Below are positions 22,418-36,500 of a DNA stretch of 64,000 nucleotides, piece after piece. The notes under the pieces were generated by a model that was not told the origin of the DNA, did not search any database, and worked only from the letters and a program-made list of their open reading frames with translations. A program made the translations under genes and the position numbers. Every line of letters begins with the position of its first letter. Positions within the stretch are counted from its first letter, which is position 1. The DNA is from Triops longicaudatus (Eukaryota > Arthropoda > Branchiopoda > Notostraca > Triopsidae): NCBI GenBank assembly GCA_022885665.1, contig JAGQDJ010000070.1:248001-312000 (forward strand), written 5' to 3'.

Positions 22418-25400
22418 TCAGATCTTTGAGAGCTGCTGAAGTAAGTTGGAGGGCAGCATGGCTTCGAGTTTGCCCAGCACGTAATAAAAAGGTACAGACA
22501 GCCAAGCCAGTAAGGTACGCGCCAAGTGACCCATGGGCTCCGGGTAATGGTGGGTAAGTAGGGCCAACAATGCCGTCAACGAACACAGTCCGGCGGTAAA
22601 CAGGATGAAAAAAGGAAGCTCTTTCTTCGGATAAACACTCACTTCATGAAAGGCTGGAATGGAACGCAACAATTTTTTTTTCAGTAATCACCGAGTCGAA
22701 AACTTTCGGCATCATTACGCGAAAATCGCCAAATATTTTCAACATTTAGTAATAAAGTTCTGATTAGCTCTACCTACCGCTATGATCTCATGTCTCTACA
22801 TTATCTGAAATAAATTTAAAGAAGAAACAGGCAATCTTGCAGGAAAAATATACTATTTCTCATTACGCACGCTTTTTTCAACTGTGTTTGTCCATTCTGA
22901 AGTAATGCGTACAATTTTCTAACATATTTTTATGTTGCATTTGGTAAACTTAGGCTTTGTTTTCTTGCACTTAAATCGAACTGCAGCAATGCTACCTGGT
23001 AACAACTCCCGATCGGCGCATTCCGTACATGTTGGGTACGGATAAAAGAGATGACCCTTCTCCAGCGGATAAGGAATCATTCGAAACGTGCCTTCCCAGG
23101 TGCAATGTAAAAGATGTAACGCTCCTTCCACTCGTTTCCAGTGCACCAAATGTGTGAAACAGTACGCGACGGCTTCCGAGTCCCCTCGCTTCAATATATG
23201 TTCCGGGGGCATACTTAAAGGCTTCATTTCTAATAAGTACTGCAAAGACAATACACAAATTAAAATACTTCATACGGTTCAATAGTTTAAACATAAAAAA
23301 AAATACCAGGAAAATTACAAAAACATCAAAAAGGGTAGAAGACCAATGAATAAATTCTACAATAATGTCAGCAATGAAGCTTCTCTTAAGGGTTCTACGA
23401 AAGGAGTGTACTCCTAAGAAGGAGCACATAAGCAAATGCGACAATTACAGCGCAGGAAAACGGGAACAGCTAGTTAAGGATGCCAGGAGGTGAAAGATTG
23501 GATGAGAGAGAGATGACGGGAGCGAAGCGGGCGATTTCACCTTGGGAACATGTGGATTGAATTCAACAGCGCGATGTATTGCTTCTACTGCTGCCATTTC
23601 TGCAGCTGTCAAGCCTCGTTTACTGGCAATATCTGGCGAAAACCTAAGACAGAATGTAACTCCCATTAAACTCCCTTCCGTGGCAGATTTACGCTGTTAA
23701 AAGCTTAGCCAAAATCCTATTTACTTGTCTGCCACAGCTCTGGCTTTCATCAAGGCTGCTGTGTAACAGATGGTTGCTGACTTGGGCAAACTGATGTCAT
23801 CATACTTGGCAAGCACGTTTTGGACGTCAGCGTAATTCTGCATTTCTAATAATGCTTCCAGCAAGTTCTCTTGCAGATTGAGCACGGACAGAATGGGCGG
23901 CACCTCTTTTGTCAGCTAACCTCACAAAAGAAACAAGTAACATCACTGCAATCCGCAACTTCACAATCTCCAATTTTTTTTTTTTTTTTTAGCCTCGCTA
24001 GTGTCTTTTATTTCCTAATTAGGAAAAATAATCACAAGAGCTTTGATATATTGGATTAGAGCAAAATTCAAAAAGCCAAATACATACACCAATGCAGTGG
24101 AAACTCGTTATAACGAGATTAGTCTATACAATATTCCTATTTTCTATACATTTATACGATTGAGGACATCAAAATCTGTCTACTATGCCCGACTATTCCT
24201 TGCAAAAGTGTTCTTTTAACAATTTTTACTGTAAATCCTAAAAATATTAAAAATATTTATGTCATATTCACGTTTTTCATATAAATTATTCGTTTAAATG
24301 AATCAAGAGTAATAGATCTTACGCAAGTTTGTCCCTCAACTCTTAGTAGAAAGAACTGCCCATGTTACTTAAGACCTGTAACTAAATAAATTACGATAAA
24401 TACTTTCACAGACGGAACTTACATCTCGGAACATTTTCACAGCTTCCTTAAGACGACCCAGCTTTCTGGCACACATGGCTAACCTCCGTTTTACGCAGAT
24501 GAGCACGTTGGTATCTCGCCCTAGAGAAAAAAGAAATTGAATTTTCTGCCTATTAAAACGCAAGATAAATCGCTCTAACTTTTCAATGACCAAGTAAATA
24601 TAACAAAGCTGAATAACACAAGTTTAAAGGAAATGTTACTATGAATTGCTTCGCAGATGGCACTTTGGTGTTGCGTTTGTTGGGATTTGCGGTAACACGC
24701 TTCAGCCGCCTTTAACGCGAGTTTCAACTGACGTTCAGCGTCCAAGATCGTCGTCGCTTCCTCTTCTGCCAGCAGAATCAATGCGGGTGCACACTCGGGG
24801 TTTTTACCCAACGCTTCGTGAGCTGCCCGAATCCGCGCGGCTGGATTTCTTTCTCGCCACGCAGTGGCCATGACTGAGAAGAGGAGCAAACATCTTAAAC
24901 ACCGTATCGCTTTACGGCGACGGACATCAACGCGTACACGCGTGAGATAAACTATTTTCTGGTTTTACTTTCATACTCTGGTTTCCCCGCATCGCCTTCG
25001 CACGTGAAAAACGTCTGATGATCTTGAGCAGAGAGATTCATGTCATAATACGTGAGCGGTTCTTTCTGTGTCGCCCACGTGAAGCGCTGGTACTCCGCTC
25101 CCCGGAACAAATTCAACGGATTTCGCCAAACCTTGCATTCTAAGACAAGAATAAATAAACATTTCTAAAACTCGTCATTTGCAATATTTAATAAAGCCAC
25201 GAGCTAAACAAAAATTGATTCTCAACAGCGTAAATGTAGTAAAAATCTAAGTGGTGAATTTCTACAAATTTTCAAATTCTTAATTAGATGTTTCCTTCAG
25301 ATCAAGGAAAATGTTCACGTTACAGGAACCCATAAGTGAACTTGTTTACGTTCACTAGTACGTACCAGGAACGGAAGGTGGCGTTGCATTGTTGTTGGTC

Positions 25401-28147
25401 GAACTGGTACTGGATGCTTCCGAGTTCGTCTCGCCCCCTATCCACGGACTGAGATGATTCAAAGAAACTTGCTCGATGAAAGACGTGCCATATTTCCGGA
25501 AATACCACCATTCGAAGATTAAAATAAGGCCCGAGATCAGGGAAGACGTTCCGGTTAACGCCACGTAAAACTTGGGCGTCAGCGTGCTCAGAAACATGGT
25601 CGCTGAGAAAGAAACGAAAATACATCAATGCGAGCCAAAACGCTACGACCAGCAATACAGCATAAAATAATCCGAAATAAATAAATAAAATAGATCTAGA
25701 AATTTCAAGCAGTTCCACGAAATCAACTATCCATAGCCACGAGACGTTGTCATCAAAATCCTCTGAATGCACTTCTTACACACAAACTCGACCTTTTCTC
25801 TTTGAACTTGGTTTCTCAATAGACATAAACACGCACATGCTTGAAAAACTTACAGTCGAACATGATTTCTCGACCCAAATATTAGCAACTAATAATTTTG
25901 GGTCCGTAAACCCACACGGCCTACAGAAGCTGCGATGAAAACACCACAGGTTTTTCTCTCTCTACACAAACTTTGCCCTACACAACCCAAAGATGCACGG
26001 GTGGGTGGCGCGGGGTGGGGGGTGAGGGGCGAGATCGGCTGGTACTCGGGCTTCGCGCTTGCGCCGGGTTTGGCATCGATCCGAGGCGCCGAAAGCGTCG
26101 CGAGGTTGGGCGAACTCCCACCAGCGACGAAAAGCGAAAGGTGAAAGAGAAAAGGAGCGAATGTGAAAAGGACGAGTACGAAAGTAAGTGGAGGAAAGAG
26201 AAGTATGGGAGACGAAACCGACCAGCCTCCAAAATAGACTTGGAAATGGGGTGGGAGTTCTAGGGGAGGGGGTTAAGATGAGGACCACGTGGTAAAAGAT
26301 GCATCCAATTACGTGCCTATACAAGGCAATTTGTTTGTCTTCCGTCTCCCTCTGTCTTTCACTTTGACGTTTGAGTCAAGCTTCGCATACGGTTTTACGC
26401 TCATTCCTATTTCATTAATTAGCGCAAAGTTCCTGCGTCTCTGCGATGATACTGCCGCCCAAGTCAGTTCAGATATTATATTTATATATTACAGCTATGT
26501 AATATTTACATTTCATGCAATACGGTAGCGACACCGTTGAAGTTAAAGGTACTTTTCGGTCATATTCGTTAATTTTTTATCTGATCTCCGCGTGAGCAGC
26601 GCTCATTGCCTCATAGGATACATTATAGTTGTATTATATGTAAATATATTACAGTCTACGAATTACGTTTATTATTATAGTCTAAAAAGCGATCTAATGT
26701 CCTCTCTGCAAACGTTCATTCAGGTACGTCAAAAATGCGTGATTTCTCTTTTCAACTTCCTCTTTCATTTCAGTAAGGTATCTTTTTACAGATATGTTCA
26801 TTATTCTCCGAATTCGCCATTTTGAGCTTTATTTGCAGCTTTTTTTTGTTAGAGCTACATATGCCCATTTTGAATGAAGTATTTTTATTTTTTTAGTACT
26901 AGCACCTGAACATAAAATGTAAAAAAAAATCTAAATTTTAAAAGGAAAATTGAACATTCAGCGTATGGAAAATTCAAGATTCGTAGTTTACTATTCTCGT
27001 TCAAGCGATTCACACTTTTAATTACACTAAATGGCTCATGCGTTATTACTACGTCACTATCGGGAGATTTACTCAAAGATAAGGCAAGTTGGGCCAAACG
27101 AACTTTTCAATTTGCTTACATGCATGATAGATTGCACTTAGGCAACTGATGACTATGCAGTAACAGTCACTACTCTACTCAACTGCAACTGAATTTAATG
27201 CAAATATCGAACGACTGGATATTTATTTCTAACAAATCCTCAAAGAATAACGCACACGAAACTATTTTTTTAAGAAAATTATTTTGAGTTTGCACACTTT
27301 TACTAAATATAACAGAAAAGCAGATTATGGAGAAAATAGATTTAATAAAACAAATTAGACAATTGAGCAAGGCCATACTAACGGTTAATTTATATTTGAT
27401 TAATATCACGCAAATTAGTCGCGGAAGAGATGTGGAGCGAAGCCTTCGTCGACGAGCGTCTTTTAATACAATTTTGGAGCACAGAAAAGCTCGGCAAGTG
27501 CGGCCTCAAGGCATAATGAAAGCCTTGATTAAACAAGCAAGTTGTTGGCTGGTTCATTAGCACAAGCTCTGCTGGAAATGCAAAGCGTTGCGCCGGACTT
27601 TTTGAAGCGCGAGAAGAAGCACCGCACAGCCTACGAGCGACAAACAAATCTGATAAAACGGACGAGTCGACAACTTCGCATTCAAAGCCTTATTAACGCA
27701 GCCCAGAGTTTGCGGTTTGCAGTGCAAGCGGAAGGGGCTGATAAGCACACTCCACAAAAATTTCGACAAAAACGAAACATCGAGATTTTAGGAACTGCGG
27801 GCGAAAATGGTCCATTGTAGCCACTATTTCAACTCAATACGCTTTAATCTTTTGAATGTTAGTGAAGCAGGAGCTATTCTAACCGTTGCGCATGGCTATG
27901 GTATCACTAAGCCTAGACAATTTTGAATAAAAAAAAGAGATTATTGAGACAATGAAGCGATCGGTTGGCACTTACCCATGTTATAACGCTCGGCCAATTG
28001 TAACGGACCACGTAAGTAATACAGTAATGTGAGGAGTAAGGAAAGCCAAACAATCCACAAATACAACCAGGACCACCAAAACCACTGTTTGAGCGTGGAA
28101 AGCAATGTTTTGAACCCGGACACGCCGCGGTCGGGGCGATCCGCCAT
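22418..28147 (-). CDS. ST7: ST7 (suppressor of tumorigenicity 7) membrane protein
   Basis: Orthologue of vertebrate ST7/ST7L, a multi-pass membrane protein with TPR-like helices and unclear biochemical role; 561 aa. Exons in transcript order: 27976-28147, 25366-25602, 24969-25139, 24640-24873, 24423-24520, 23725-23915, 23541-23643, 22996-23239, 22418-22653. Exon 1 contains the first membrane segment (WSWLYLWIVWLSLLLTLLYYL). Exon 2 has the almost invariant TPKFYVALTGTSSLISGLIL and FEWWYFRKYGTSFIEQVS. Later blocks include ECKVWRNPLNLFRGAEY, ILLAEEEATTILDAE, LAKYDDISLPKSATICYTAA and CTWEGTFRMIPYPLEKGHLF. The C-terminus has a final membrane pair starting at LPFFILFTAGLCSLTALLAL. All phases fit. 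Intron 1 is 2.4 kb, far longer than the rest, and holds a G-rich island and an unassigned open frame on the opposite strand. Confidence 0.94.
25999..26029 (+). other. G-quadruplex motif in ST7 intron 1
   Basis: Five G-runs (25999-26001, 26003-26005, 26012-26015, 26017-26022, 26026-26029) separated by loops of 1 to 6 bases meet the G3+N1-7 rule. The motif sits in a CpG-rich patch (about 26000-26130) that contrasts with the AT-rich intron. The G-rich strand is the non-template strand relative to a plus-strand transcript and the template strand for ST7. Confidence 0.6.
27327..27820 (+). other. Unassigned split open frame in ST7 intron 1
   Basis: Two overlapping plus-strand frames, 27327-27560 and about 27536-27820, lie antisense inside ST7 intron 1. 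Together they would give a very basic protein (for example LEHRKARQVRPQGIMKALIK, then KREKKHRTAYERQTNLIKRT, and KFRQKRNIEIL at the end) if joined by one frameshift near 27540. The codons look more coding-like than the surrounding intron. I do not recognise the family. It may be a broken retrocopy, a transposon remnant or chance. Confidence 0.3.
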
Positions 28148-30579
28148 TTGTTTACTAATAGAAACTATGTTGCCAAGATCGCTATGCCGAGCAAGTTGCC
28201 AATGGCAACGCTTTTTTAATGCGGAGTTGCTGTTATGAGACGCATTGATTTTAGCGAGGTAAACTGGCGGTTCTTTAAGCTAAACTTTGAGTTAAATCAT
28301 TACAGAGTAAATAATTTAATAAAGAACATTCTGAAACCTCATAACAAAGTTTTAATCACATTTAAGACGCGCAAAGATCGAAATTCGTAGCATGAAGCTT
28401 GAGCGCCAAATTTGAAATTCAAAACCTGAAGTTTCCGGAAACTACAAAATAAATTAGATGTTATGAAGATAAAAGCGCTTCTAGAAGTAAACAAGTATAT
28501 ACAGCAGATTTTAAAAATGTTGGACAGATAAACGCGTGCCAACTTCGCTCTCTATAAAATTTACCAAAACGTGTGCAACAAATGAAGTTGACTACTCAGA
28601 ATTAACGTCGCAATGAAGGTTGAATTAGTGAGAAATATAAAACATCGCACAAAAAGCTTTTTTAGAAAAAAAGAAAATATCTGAGTCAATTAACTTGTAA
28701 AAGCATCAATGTCAAAATTTTCGAAGGTAAGGAATTCACTTAGTGGGGTGAATTTAATTCCAATTTCAGCTTGAGAACGATAATTAAAAACTCCTGCATA
28801 AAATACGATTGTGAGTATGGAACTACCAGTCATTTACAGAACATATATGATAGTGAAATCAAAATATCAGAGTGAACGATTTTCAGACTTTTAAAATTAA
28901 TTACGGCCGCTTTTCAGGTGCCAACTGGTTTTATTTGAAAACACAACTTTAAAATAGTATTACGCCATGTCTTTTGGGGGTTATTTTTACGTTTAGCACT
29001 GGATTGCGCCTTCAAGGCATAAAATTGGCGCCATTCTTATTCTTATTGTGACCGTAGAATAAATGGAATTTCACGCCTCATTTGACTAATTCATGTACCA
29101 AAAAACTCGCTCCAGATCCAAACCTCATCCATAATCAGCCAAGAATGTTGTCCATTCCTTTTTTCGTACCTCATCCACCTTGCTTCCCATCCACCTTTCA
29201 CAAGGTCTTTCTTTTACCTTTCACTGCTTCTTGTGAAAAAAAAGGAAACCTTCCTCGTCGCAGGCTGCCGTGCCACGTTTTCGTATTTGAGCGTTACAGC
29301 CGTAAGGCCAATAGGAAACCGGTTTGCACCCGCCGTTGTGACGACAAGGGCAAGTCCTTTGCCATTGGCCGCCCGCCTTGGGCACCCTCTCTTTACTGCG
29401 CTTTCTCACTACGCCTCGGTTGGGGTTCTCTCCTTCTTCTCTCCCTTTCACTCTCTCTCTCTCTCTGTCTTTTCTCTCTCCCTCGGTTTCCCTGGGCTTG
29501 TGGCCCTATGCTCTATGGATGTATGCACGCTGTGTGTTTTGTTGCTTCAGGTTGGTTATGGCTTGGGCAGGGCAGCAACATTGGAATAAAACGTGTGCAT
29601 CTCCCTCTCGCTGGTGGTTTTGATTACATTTTTGTTAAGTTTGGTGGCTAACCGGGGGATACGTAGTGCCTTTGGCTTCCTGGACAAAAAAGAAAAGGTG
29701 ACACTGGCCCATTGAAGCCGAGAAGAAAACGGTAAGCACGGAGAACACAGCAAAGCCACCTCCGAGTGAATCTCCTCTGGGTTCGCTCGTTCCCCCTCTT
29801 GCCGTCGCACCGAAACTCCCCCTTGAGTTGCTGGCTTCAAGTAGTGAAGCATCGGGGCTGTACAGTGTTCCGTGCCAGCGCTAAGGCAGTAATGGCGGCC
29901 TGTGCTGGGCAAGTGGACCAACAAACGCCGAGGCCAAGCAGCACAGTAGTTTTACGTTCGCAAACGATTCTTCCTTTCTCGGCCATAGCCAAAAAGTTCT
30001 CTGGACATGTTTTGTCCCATCAGCTGAGCGGAGAGTGAGCGAGAGAAAGGGAGAAACCCAGGCGACACACATACAACTTTTTGGACTCCCCCCCCCTCCA
30101 TCCCTGGAAGTAGAAAAAAGCTGAAAAAAAGTCAACCATTGCCACTTTTTGTTCAACCACTGTGTGCTGGCAATGATACAAGGCCAAAAAAAGCGGCGGG
30201 AGATTGGAAGAACCTGCTTGTCTATGCCGTCTTTGCATTATTATGCCATGTGCAACCTGGACCTTACAAACATTTGGATTAAACCTGGCTGGAAGAGGAC
30301 ACAAACTCTGAAAAAGCCCTAAAAGAAACACGCCCACCCAGCGACACCACTTGTCAACTTTTCCGGGAGATCACAGCTCTGCCCTGGAAAGTTTTTTTTT
30401 TGTGTGTGTGTGAGTTGAATTCCATCCCGAAAGAAAAAGTGAGGAGTGGTGTAACAAAAACTGACCTTACAACGAGTGGAAGAAGTATTTACATTTTTTT
30501 ATCCATTCACCAATTTCCTGCTCTAAACAAATGCACAGTAAAGTTATTTTATTATCGGGTAAAGATATTACAAGCCAAA
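28148..30579. other. ST7 upstream region and TDG 5' leader region
   Basis: No conserved coding exon was found. The ST7 promoter should lie just above 28147. From about 29100 to 30400 the DNA becomes pyrimidine-rich on the plus strand, with a CT microsatellite near 29450-29490, a C-run near 30090 and a TG run near 30400. This probably includes the promoter and untranslated leader of TDG. Several short frames there are compositional. Confidence 0.4.
29449..29490. repeat. Imperfect (CT)n microsatellite
   Basis: The run CTCTCTCTCTCTCTGTC with flanking TTTTCTCTCTCCCTC makes an imperfect CT repeat of about 40 bp upstream of TDG. GA/CT repeats near arthropod promoters can bind GAGA-type factors; whether this one does is inference. 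Confidence 0.6.
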
Positions 30580-33500
30580 ATGAACACAGACAAGCTCGAA
30601 AGGCAAGTAAGTTTCTGTTTACAATGGAATAAATAATTTTGTCTGCTTTGTTACAGTAGAACTCCGATTTTGCGAACCCCGATTATGGAACCTACCGTGG
30701 CATTATTATGCGTTTTTACGTTCATTTCTTCTTAAATGAGGCCGTATCCAAACACATAAGCCACAAGATCGTCTTCTAGGACAGTTAAAACGGAGAAAAG
30801 GCTATTACTGCGTATTGGCATTTTGTAAACTTTTCCAGATGCAGGAAACATGGAAGGCAAGGCCGTATTAGGGGATTTGAATCCCACGAAAGGTTTTCTT
30901 TTTAATGAAGGATAGGCAAACGCAAAATGGTTAGAAACTTATGGCAAAAACCCTCCCGAAATCCTGGAAACAAGCCTGATCTCATGACGCAACATGGGGG
31001 TAATCATTGTCTGTATCGCCAAACTAGCGGAATATCATCCAAATATAGACACGGCGCTGGAAAACTAGCAAAAAAAAAAAAATTACCCGATTTTGTCAAT
31101 TAGCCAGCTTGTCAACTGATAACGATACCTAGTAGTGGCCTCACGAAAGAAGTAAAAGGCGGAAAGTGCATTACAGTAGTCTTAGTACTAAGTAGTAGAC
31201 TTAGTTAAATAACGGTTATTTGAATACTCCGACTAATTGAATGAAAAGTTGATAGACCCGTTTAAATTTGGTTCAGTTTAAGTCCGTAATTTTTGAATAC
31301 TCGGCCTATTAACACTGGTCGTCTGGTCCCGAGCCAATTCAAATAAGCGTGTTGCACTTTAGTAGCGAATTCCATTTTATTTCTATTAGTGAAATGTGTC
31401 GGCCGAAGTCTGTTACAGGTAATGGAGTTTCACGTACTTTTGGCACTGGAATTTCTTAGCATATTCCTAGTGCGTGGCACGTGAACAACTGATTTCGTGA
31501 ACTTTTTGTTTGCCCATCCTTTCGATTGGTTGGCAAGGTCGGTGTTCTACTGTACTATTCTTAACTTTCTTCACTTTTTTTCGAGGTCTTGCGTTATTCA
31601 GTTTTTAAGTGAAAAGTGGCAATTTTTGGAGGAATTGCAGGTTAAGGGTTGCTACTATAAGTAGGTTTAATGGGATGCAGATCTCATTGTCTAAGAAAGG
31701 GACTTTTCGTCGTACTCATAATGCCATCTTTGCTTTGGCATGCTCCCCTTTAATGTAATTTTTATGCTCCCAGAACTTCGCGTCTTTACTTGCCATGCAT
31801 TTGGGAAGTCTAGCTCCCACAGCCCTTCTCGAGCCAGGAGTTTCAACCCTCCCACTTTTCCTCATGTTTTCTCTTTGTTGTTCTAGTTAATGCTGACAAT
31901 GGCGACGCAGGATCCTCTTCAAGCACACCAGAGCCATACCAATCAGTGAGTAAACCTTGCAACTTCGGGGGGTTTCTTTGCCCGGACGAATGTTATGGAA
32001 ACCTTTTCTTTAGTCATGTAAGGATGAAGTTTAGGCTCGCTTCGAAGAACCTAGTGAGCTAGGAACATGGAAAATGAAAAATGAACGCATTAAACACTAG
32101 AAATATACGACATAGGTAAAGACTATCTCGAGAAATTTTACGACTATCCCGAATTGTAATCACGTTAACGAATTGTTGTAGGATAGTTCAGACTTGAGTT
32201 AAGATTTCATCACTTGGCCTACCAGAAAAGTTTGACCGGCCAATGAGAGCAAAAATCGCATTTTTGTAATTGCAAGACAAATGCTGTAGGTTTTCCCATA
32301 ATAGTAGTGTGCAGTGCCGTATGGAGTGTCGTAACACACTCGTTACATTTATCGCTCGTTGCAATTGTAATTTGTGCGTAGTATGGGAAAAAATATTACT
32401 GTTATTTCGTTGCTTGGCTTATCTTCATTATAAACTTGAGCATTTCCAGTGGCAAGAAATTAAACTCTGCAATTAATTGTAATACTAGAGTTCTCCAATT
32501 AATTGTAAAATAGTGATGCCTTTTTTTCACTGAAGGAACATGAGTCACGTGAGTTGGCTAGTTTTGGTTAAAAAGAAAATTCCGGAAATATGAAACGTGT
32601 GAAAATGGTCAGAATTTTAGCGACAGTCCTTTCTGGTCTGTATGCGCTGAATTATACAAAGCAAATTCTACCCGAGTCCTTGAACAATTTACCGTATTAC
32701 GGCGTGGTTCACTTACAGGGTAAGAAAATGTAGAAAAATTTAAAAAATAAGCTTTGTTGTTATTGGAAAGTCAGATAATTTTTCTCATAAATTTACAACC
32801 GCTTGGTAATGAAGGAAAGTTGAAGGGCGTAACCTTTGTGTACCACTTGAAAATAAAAAAAAGGAAAACTAAGGTAAAAAGTTTGGCCATAGCACCAAAA
32901 AAAAATGTATTCAAAGAATCGTTACGCCCAGTGTAGTAAATAGTATTCCGTTGTTATTATTTTTTTGCATTTTGTTTTGTTTTGCAGAACAATATTAGGG
33001 TAATGTAGTGTACGCAAATAAATCACATGGTGACCAAATGGCGTGGTAATACGAGAAAATGTGCAGAATGAAAGCGTTTTGTCCCGGCCCGGTTCTTGTA
33101 ATGGTTTTAATTTGTATTTGCCACCGTAATTTGCATTGAAAACTGGTTTCTGAAACTTGTCCAAGATAAGCCAAAAAACCTTGAGTGATTTCTCAATTAC
33201 GTGTGATAAAGTTGTCGAATTCCGTGAGGGTTGCGAGTCACAAGTTCTACAAGTTATAAGCTTTATGCTTAGAGTTCTTCTAAGAAGATTTTCAGTATTT
33301 GTGTGCGGGTTTTAAAAGTTTTCTCTCGTTTCTTTTGACTTTAGATGATCAATTTGGAAGTAAAAAGTCGTAGTCGCTAGAAAAATTTAGTTGATCATAG
33401 TGTAAAGCATCAATATTTAACTCGTTACGCTTAATTCTTAGTTGCAGCGTTTATTATGAAGAAAGCTACATTATTGATCTTGGTGATGACTTCATATCAG

Positions 33501-36500
33501 GGAAATATTTACAGGTTAAAATTTTTACATTTTATATGAAAATTGTCAGATAAAATCAGTGTTCTGTTAATGACAGTTTGTGTGCTTTGTTCAGGTTTGT
33601 TTCAAGCAACGTAATTATTTAATCTATTTTTTCTTTTCATAATTAAGAGAGCTGCCAAGGAATGGCGATTTCAGTGCTAGGCTGACTTTACCTATTTATG
33701 AATTCTAAGATTCATCGTTTTGTCGTTGTCAATCAAATCGTTGAGCCTCGTTAATATTTTTGTCGTGGGACATTGTAGTTACATGAAGACAGAGGCGCCG
33801 GACCCGGGCTACGACTACAGACTGGGCTTGAGCACGGGCATGGAGCATGGCCACTACCCGCCCCCTCACCACGCCCAGTACATGCACGGCCACGCCTTCA
33901 GTCAAATGGAACACATGGCCATGTCCAATCGCCTGCCTCATTATAACTTAGACACACTCCATCACGAGAGTCACCCTCAACACAGCCAGCATCACCTGGG
34001 ACCGCCCCCGTCCAGTCATCACCACGCCCATCATCACAACCTCGATGGCAGCCACAACGGAGCCAACGGAGGCGGGACGCCCTTCAACCACACCCACGAA
34101 CCTCACCTCTACCATCACATGGGCGTGCCCTCACAAGGCTCCTACATGGACCACGGCCTAAACCACGCCCACAACGGCGCTGGTCACCATCACCTCAGCG
34201 ACATGGATCTGGAGAAATATGGCAAAAACGGCAGTAATGAAAACCATTACTCGACACTGATGCCCTCTTCACATCCCGGTAAATGACCTCAATAATTCGC
34301 CAGTTTTTTTTATTTTTATTTATAATAAACCTTCGGCGTGACCATTTACCTTTCATTTGAAATGCAATTCTTAGCGTTCAAGTGTTATTTTTATAAACTT
34401 AGGAAAATTCGACGGAAGTGGAAACAATCGTAGTAGTAATTTAGTGAATAGAAAAGAGAAACAATGTGAAGCATGTATGGTTTAAGTTTTATAAGTAACT
34501 GCAGATGCAGTCTTGTAAATGTAATCTTAAAGGTGATTCTATTAGACCTGTGTAGCTAGAAATGTTTTCAGGGTCTTTTTAAATGTTTTGCATAGCTTGA
34601 TCACCCAAGTCGTTTTTCCTGTTGCGTTAGTTACATGAGGGTGGAAGGCAGAAAAGGAGGGGACCGGAGTTGATTGCAGTGTTAATGAGCTGCATGGATA
34701 ATCGGGGTGGGAAAGGGAACGGGAGCATCTGTGTATCTGTATAGAAAACACGTTTTCGTACATTTCCCCATCTCGGGAATTATGAAGAATTCAAGAAGAA
34801 TAGCGCACGCAGCCTTTGTCTGGCGTGGGATGAAACAAGGAAAATGGAGATCATAGACGACTCCTTTTGTCTGACATTTGCACTTACCCCTTTCGGCCCT
34901 TCCACCACCTTTGAGGCGTTTCTCAATTTGAACGACGCGAGAATTCTTAACACATCGAGTTTCTCCGGATGCAAATGACTAATTGAACCTGTTTTTGCTT
35001 TTGAACTATTATTATTATTATTTTTTCTTTAAAACGAATAGAATCAATGTTGAGTTTTTGATGCACAAGGCTGCGTGACTGTACGGTATAGGGATTCGAG
35101 AATTAAAAAGTGTGGCCACTGTGACTTTCGTGACGGCCTTTAGGGACCGGCTCATCTAATACGTAAATGTATTATTTGGGGATGATTTCCTTTTGTAGTT
35201 CGAATCAGTTGGAAAGATAAGACGAATGACTAATGTATTTTCTCTTGTTTCGCTTTTGGTAGGTGGGGTGTACAAAAACGAATCTGCGGAAGATCCGTAC
35301 AGCTTCGTGGATGAAGATCCCATGTTGGGCCACGGGTCGCATGATCCCGGCCACCACAGTGACGCCAACAAAAACAGAGGCATGCCCTTAGCGTTACCCG
35401 AGCCTGGAATGCCCAACTCGCTCACTCCGGGACCCAAGAAACGGGGCAGGAAGAAGAAAGTAGACCTAGAGTACGTTCATGTCTCGGCTTTTTGGACTGT
35501 TTTACTTCCTGAGTCGACCTAAGCGTTTCAAGACACCTACAAGACCTGTGCATTCGTTTGCGCGCACTTGAGCGAATGAAACTGGATTCTTGGAATTTAA
35601 GCACTTTCGATTTTTTTTTTTAGTTTCATTTCAAACGAGATGAAAATGCGATATAGAACGCCTTTTAAGTCGTAGTTCAACATAAAGCGTTAAATTTAAC
35701 GTTTTTTCATGTAGAACGTTAAAATCCTTTTTTTGAAAAAAATATGCAGTACTCATGTGAATCATTCTATGAAGAACGTACAATCATCAAGAATATACAA
35801 TCTGAATTCCCCTGATACCATTATGGTGTCTGAAGCCTAAATGATTACATAAATTAAGTCTTTACTTGAAATTTTTATTATATTTATTGTTCTTTTCATT
35901 AATTTCTTATTTTGTTTTTAGAAATCCGGAAGGTACAGACCCGTCACAAGAGAACGCAGCGGGTCAAGTGGGTGGGAAACGCAAGTATACGAAATCAGAG
36001 CATTATAAGCAAAGACGTCGACACGATCGATTTAACGGCATGTCCGAAGAAGAAGTCAAGTCCAGAACACTACCGGATCACTTAATACCCAACCTGGATA
36101 TCGTTATCGTAAGCCCTTTCCTTGGAAGCGTTTTTGAAGGGAGTGACACGGAAGGTATACTATGTGCCATTTTCTTTCTCTAGATTGGAATCAACCCAGG
36201 ACTTTTTGCGGCTTATAAAGGACACCATTACGCTGGACCCGGAAACCACTTTTGTAAGTTAAACACCGAATTAAACGCTTACTTAGGAGCGCTGTTTCTT
36301 ATGCACTGGCGGAACATTATAAACACGCCCTTGAAAGCTAAAGCAGTATTAATAGCTTTAGTATGAACTGCGAGCCAAGTAGATTGATTTACAACGCTCA
36401 TACTATTTTGATTTTTGTCTGTGTTCAATATTATGTCTTTTGTATCGTTTTTAGTGCTGTTTGGGCACATTTTTATTTTTAAAAGTTTCTGGAACTTTTT

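Noticed and set aside
25935..26263. Overlapping frames in ST7 intron 1 on both strands
   Set aside because: They lie over the G-rich island and are compositional. No exon phase or homology supports them.
29082..29651. 189-codon plus-strand frame upstream of TDG
   Set aside because: It is made of CT-rich low-complexity DNA, its product is Leu/Ser-rich without domain features, and equally long frames occur in the other registers.
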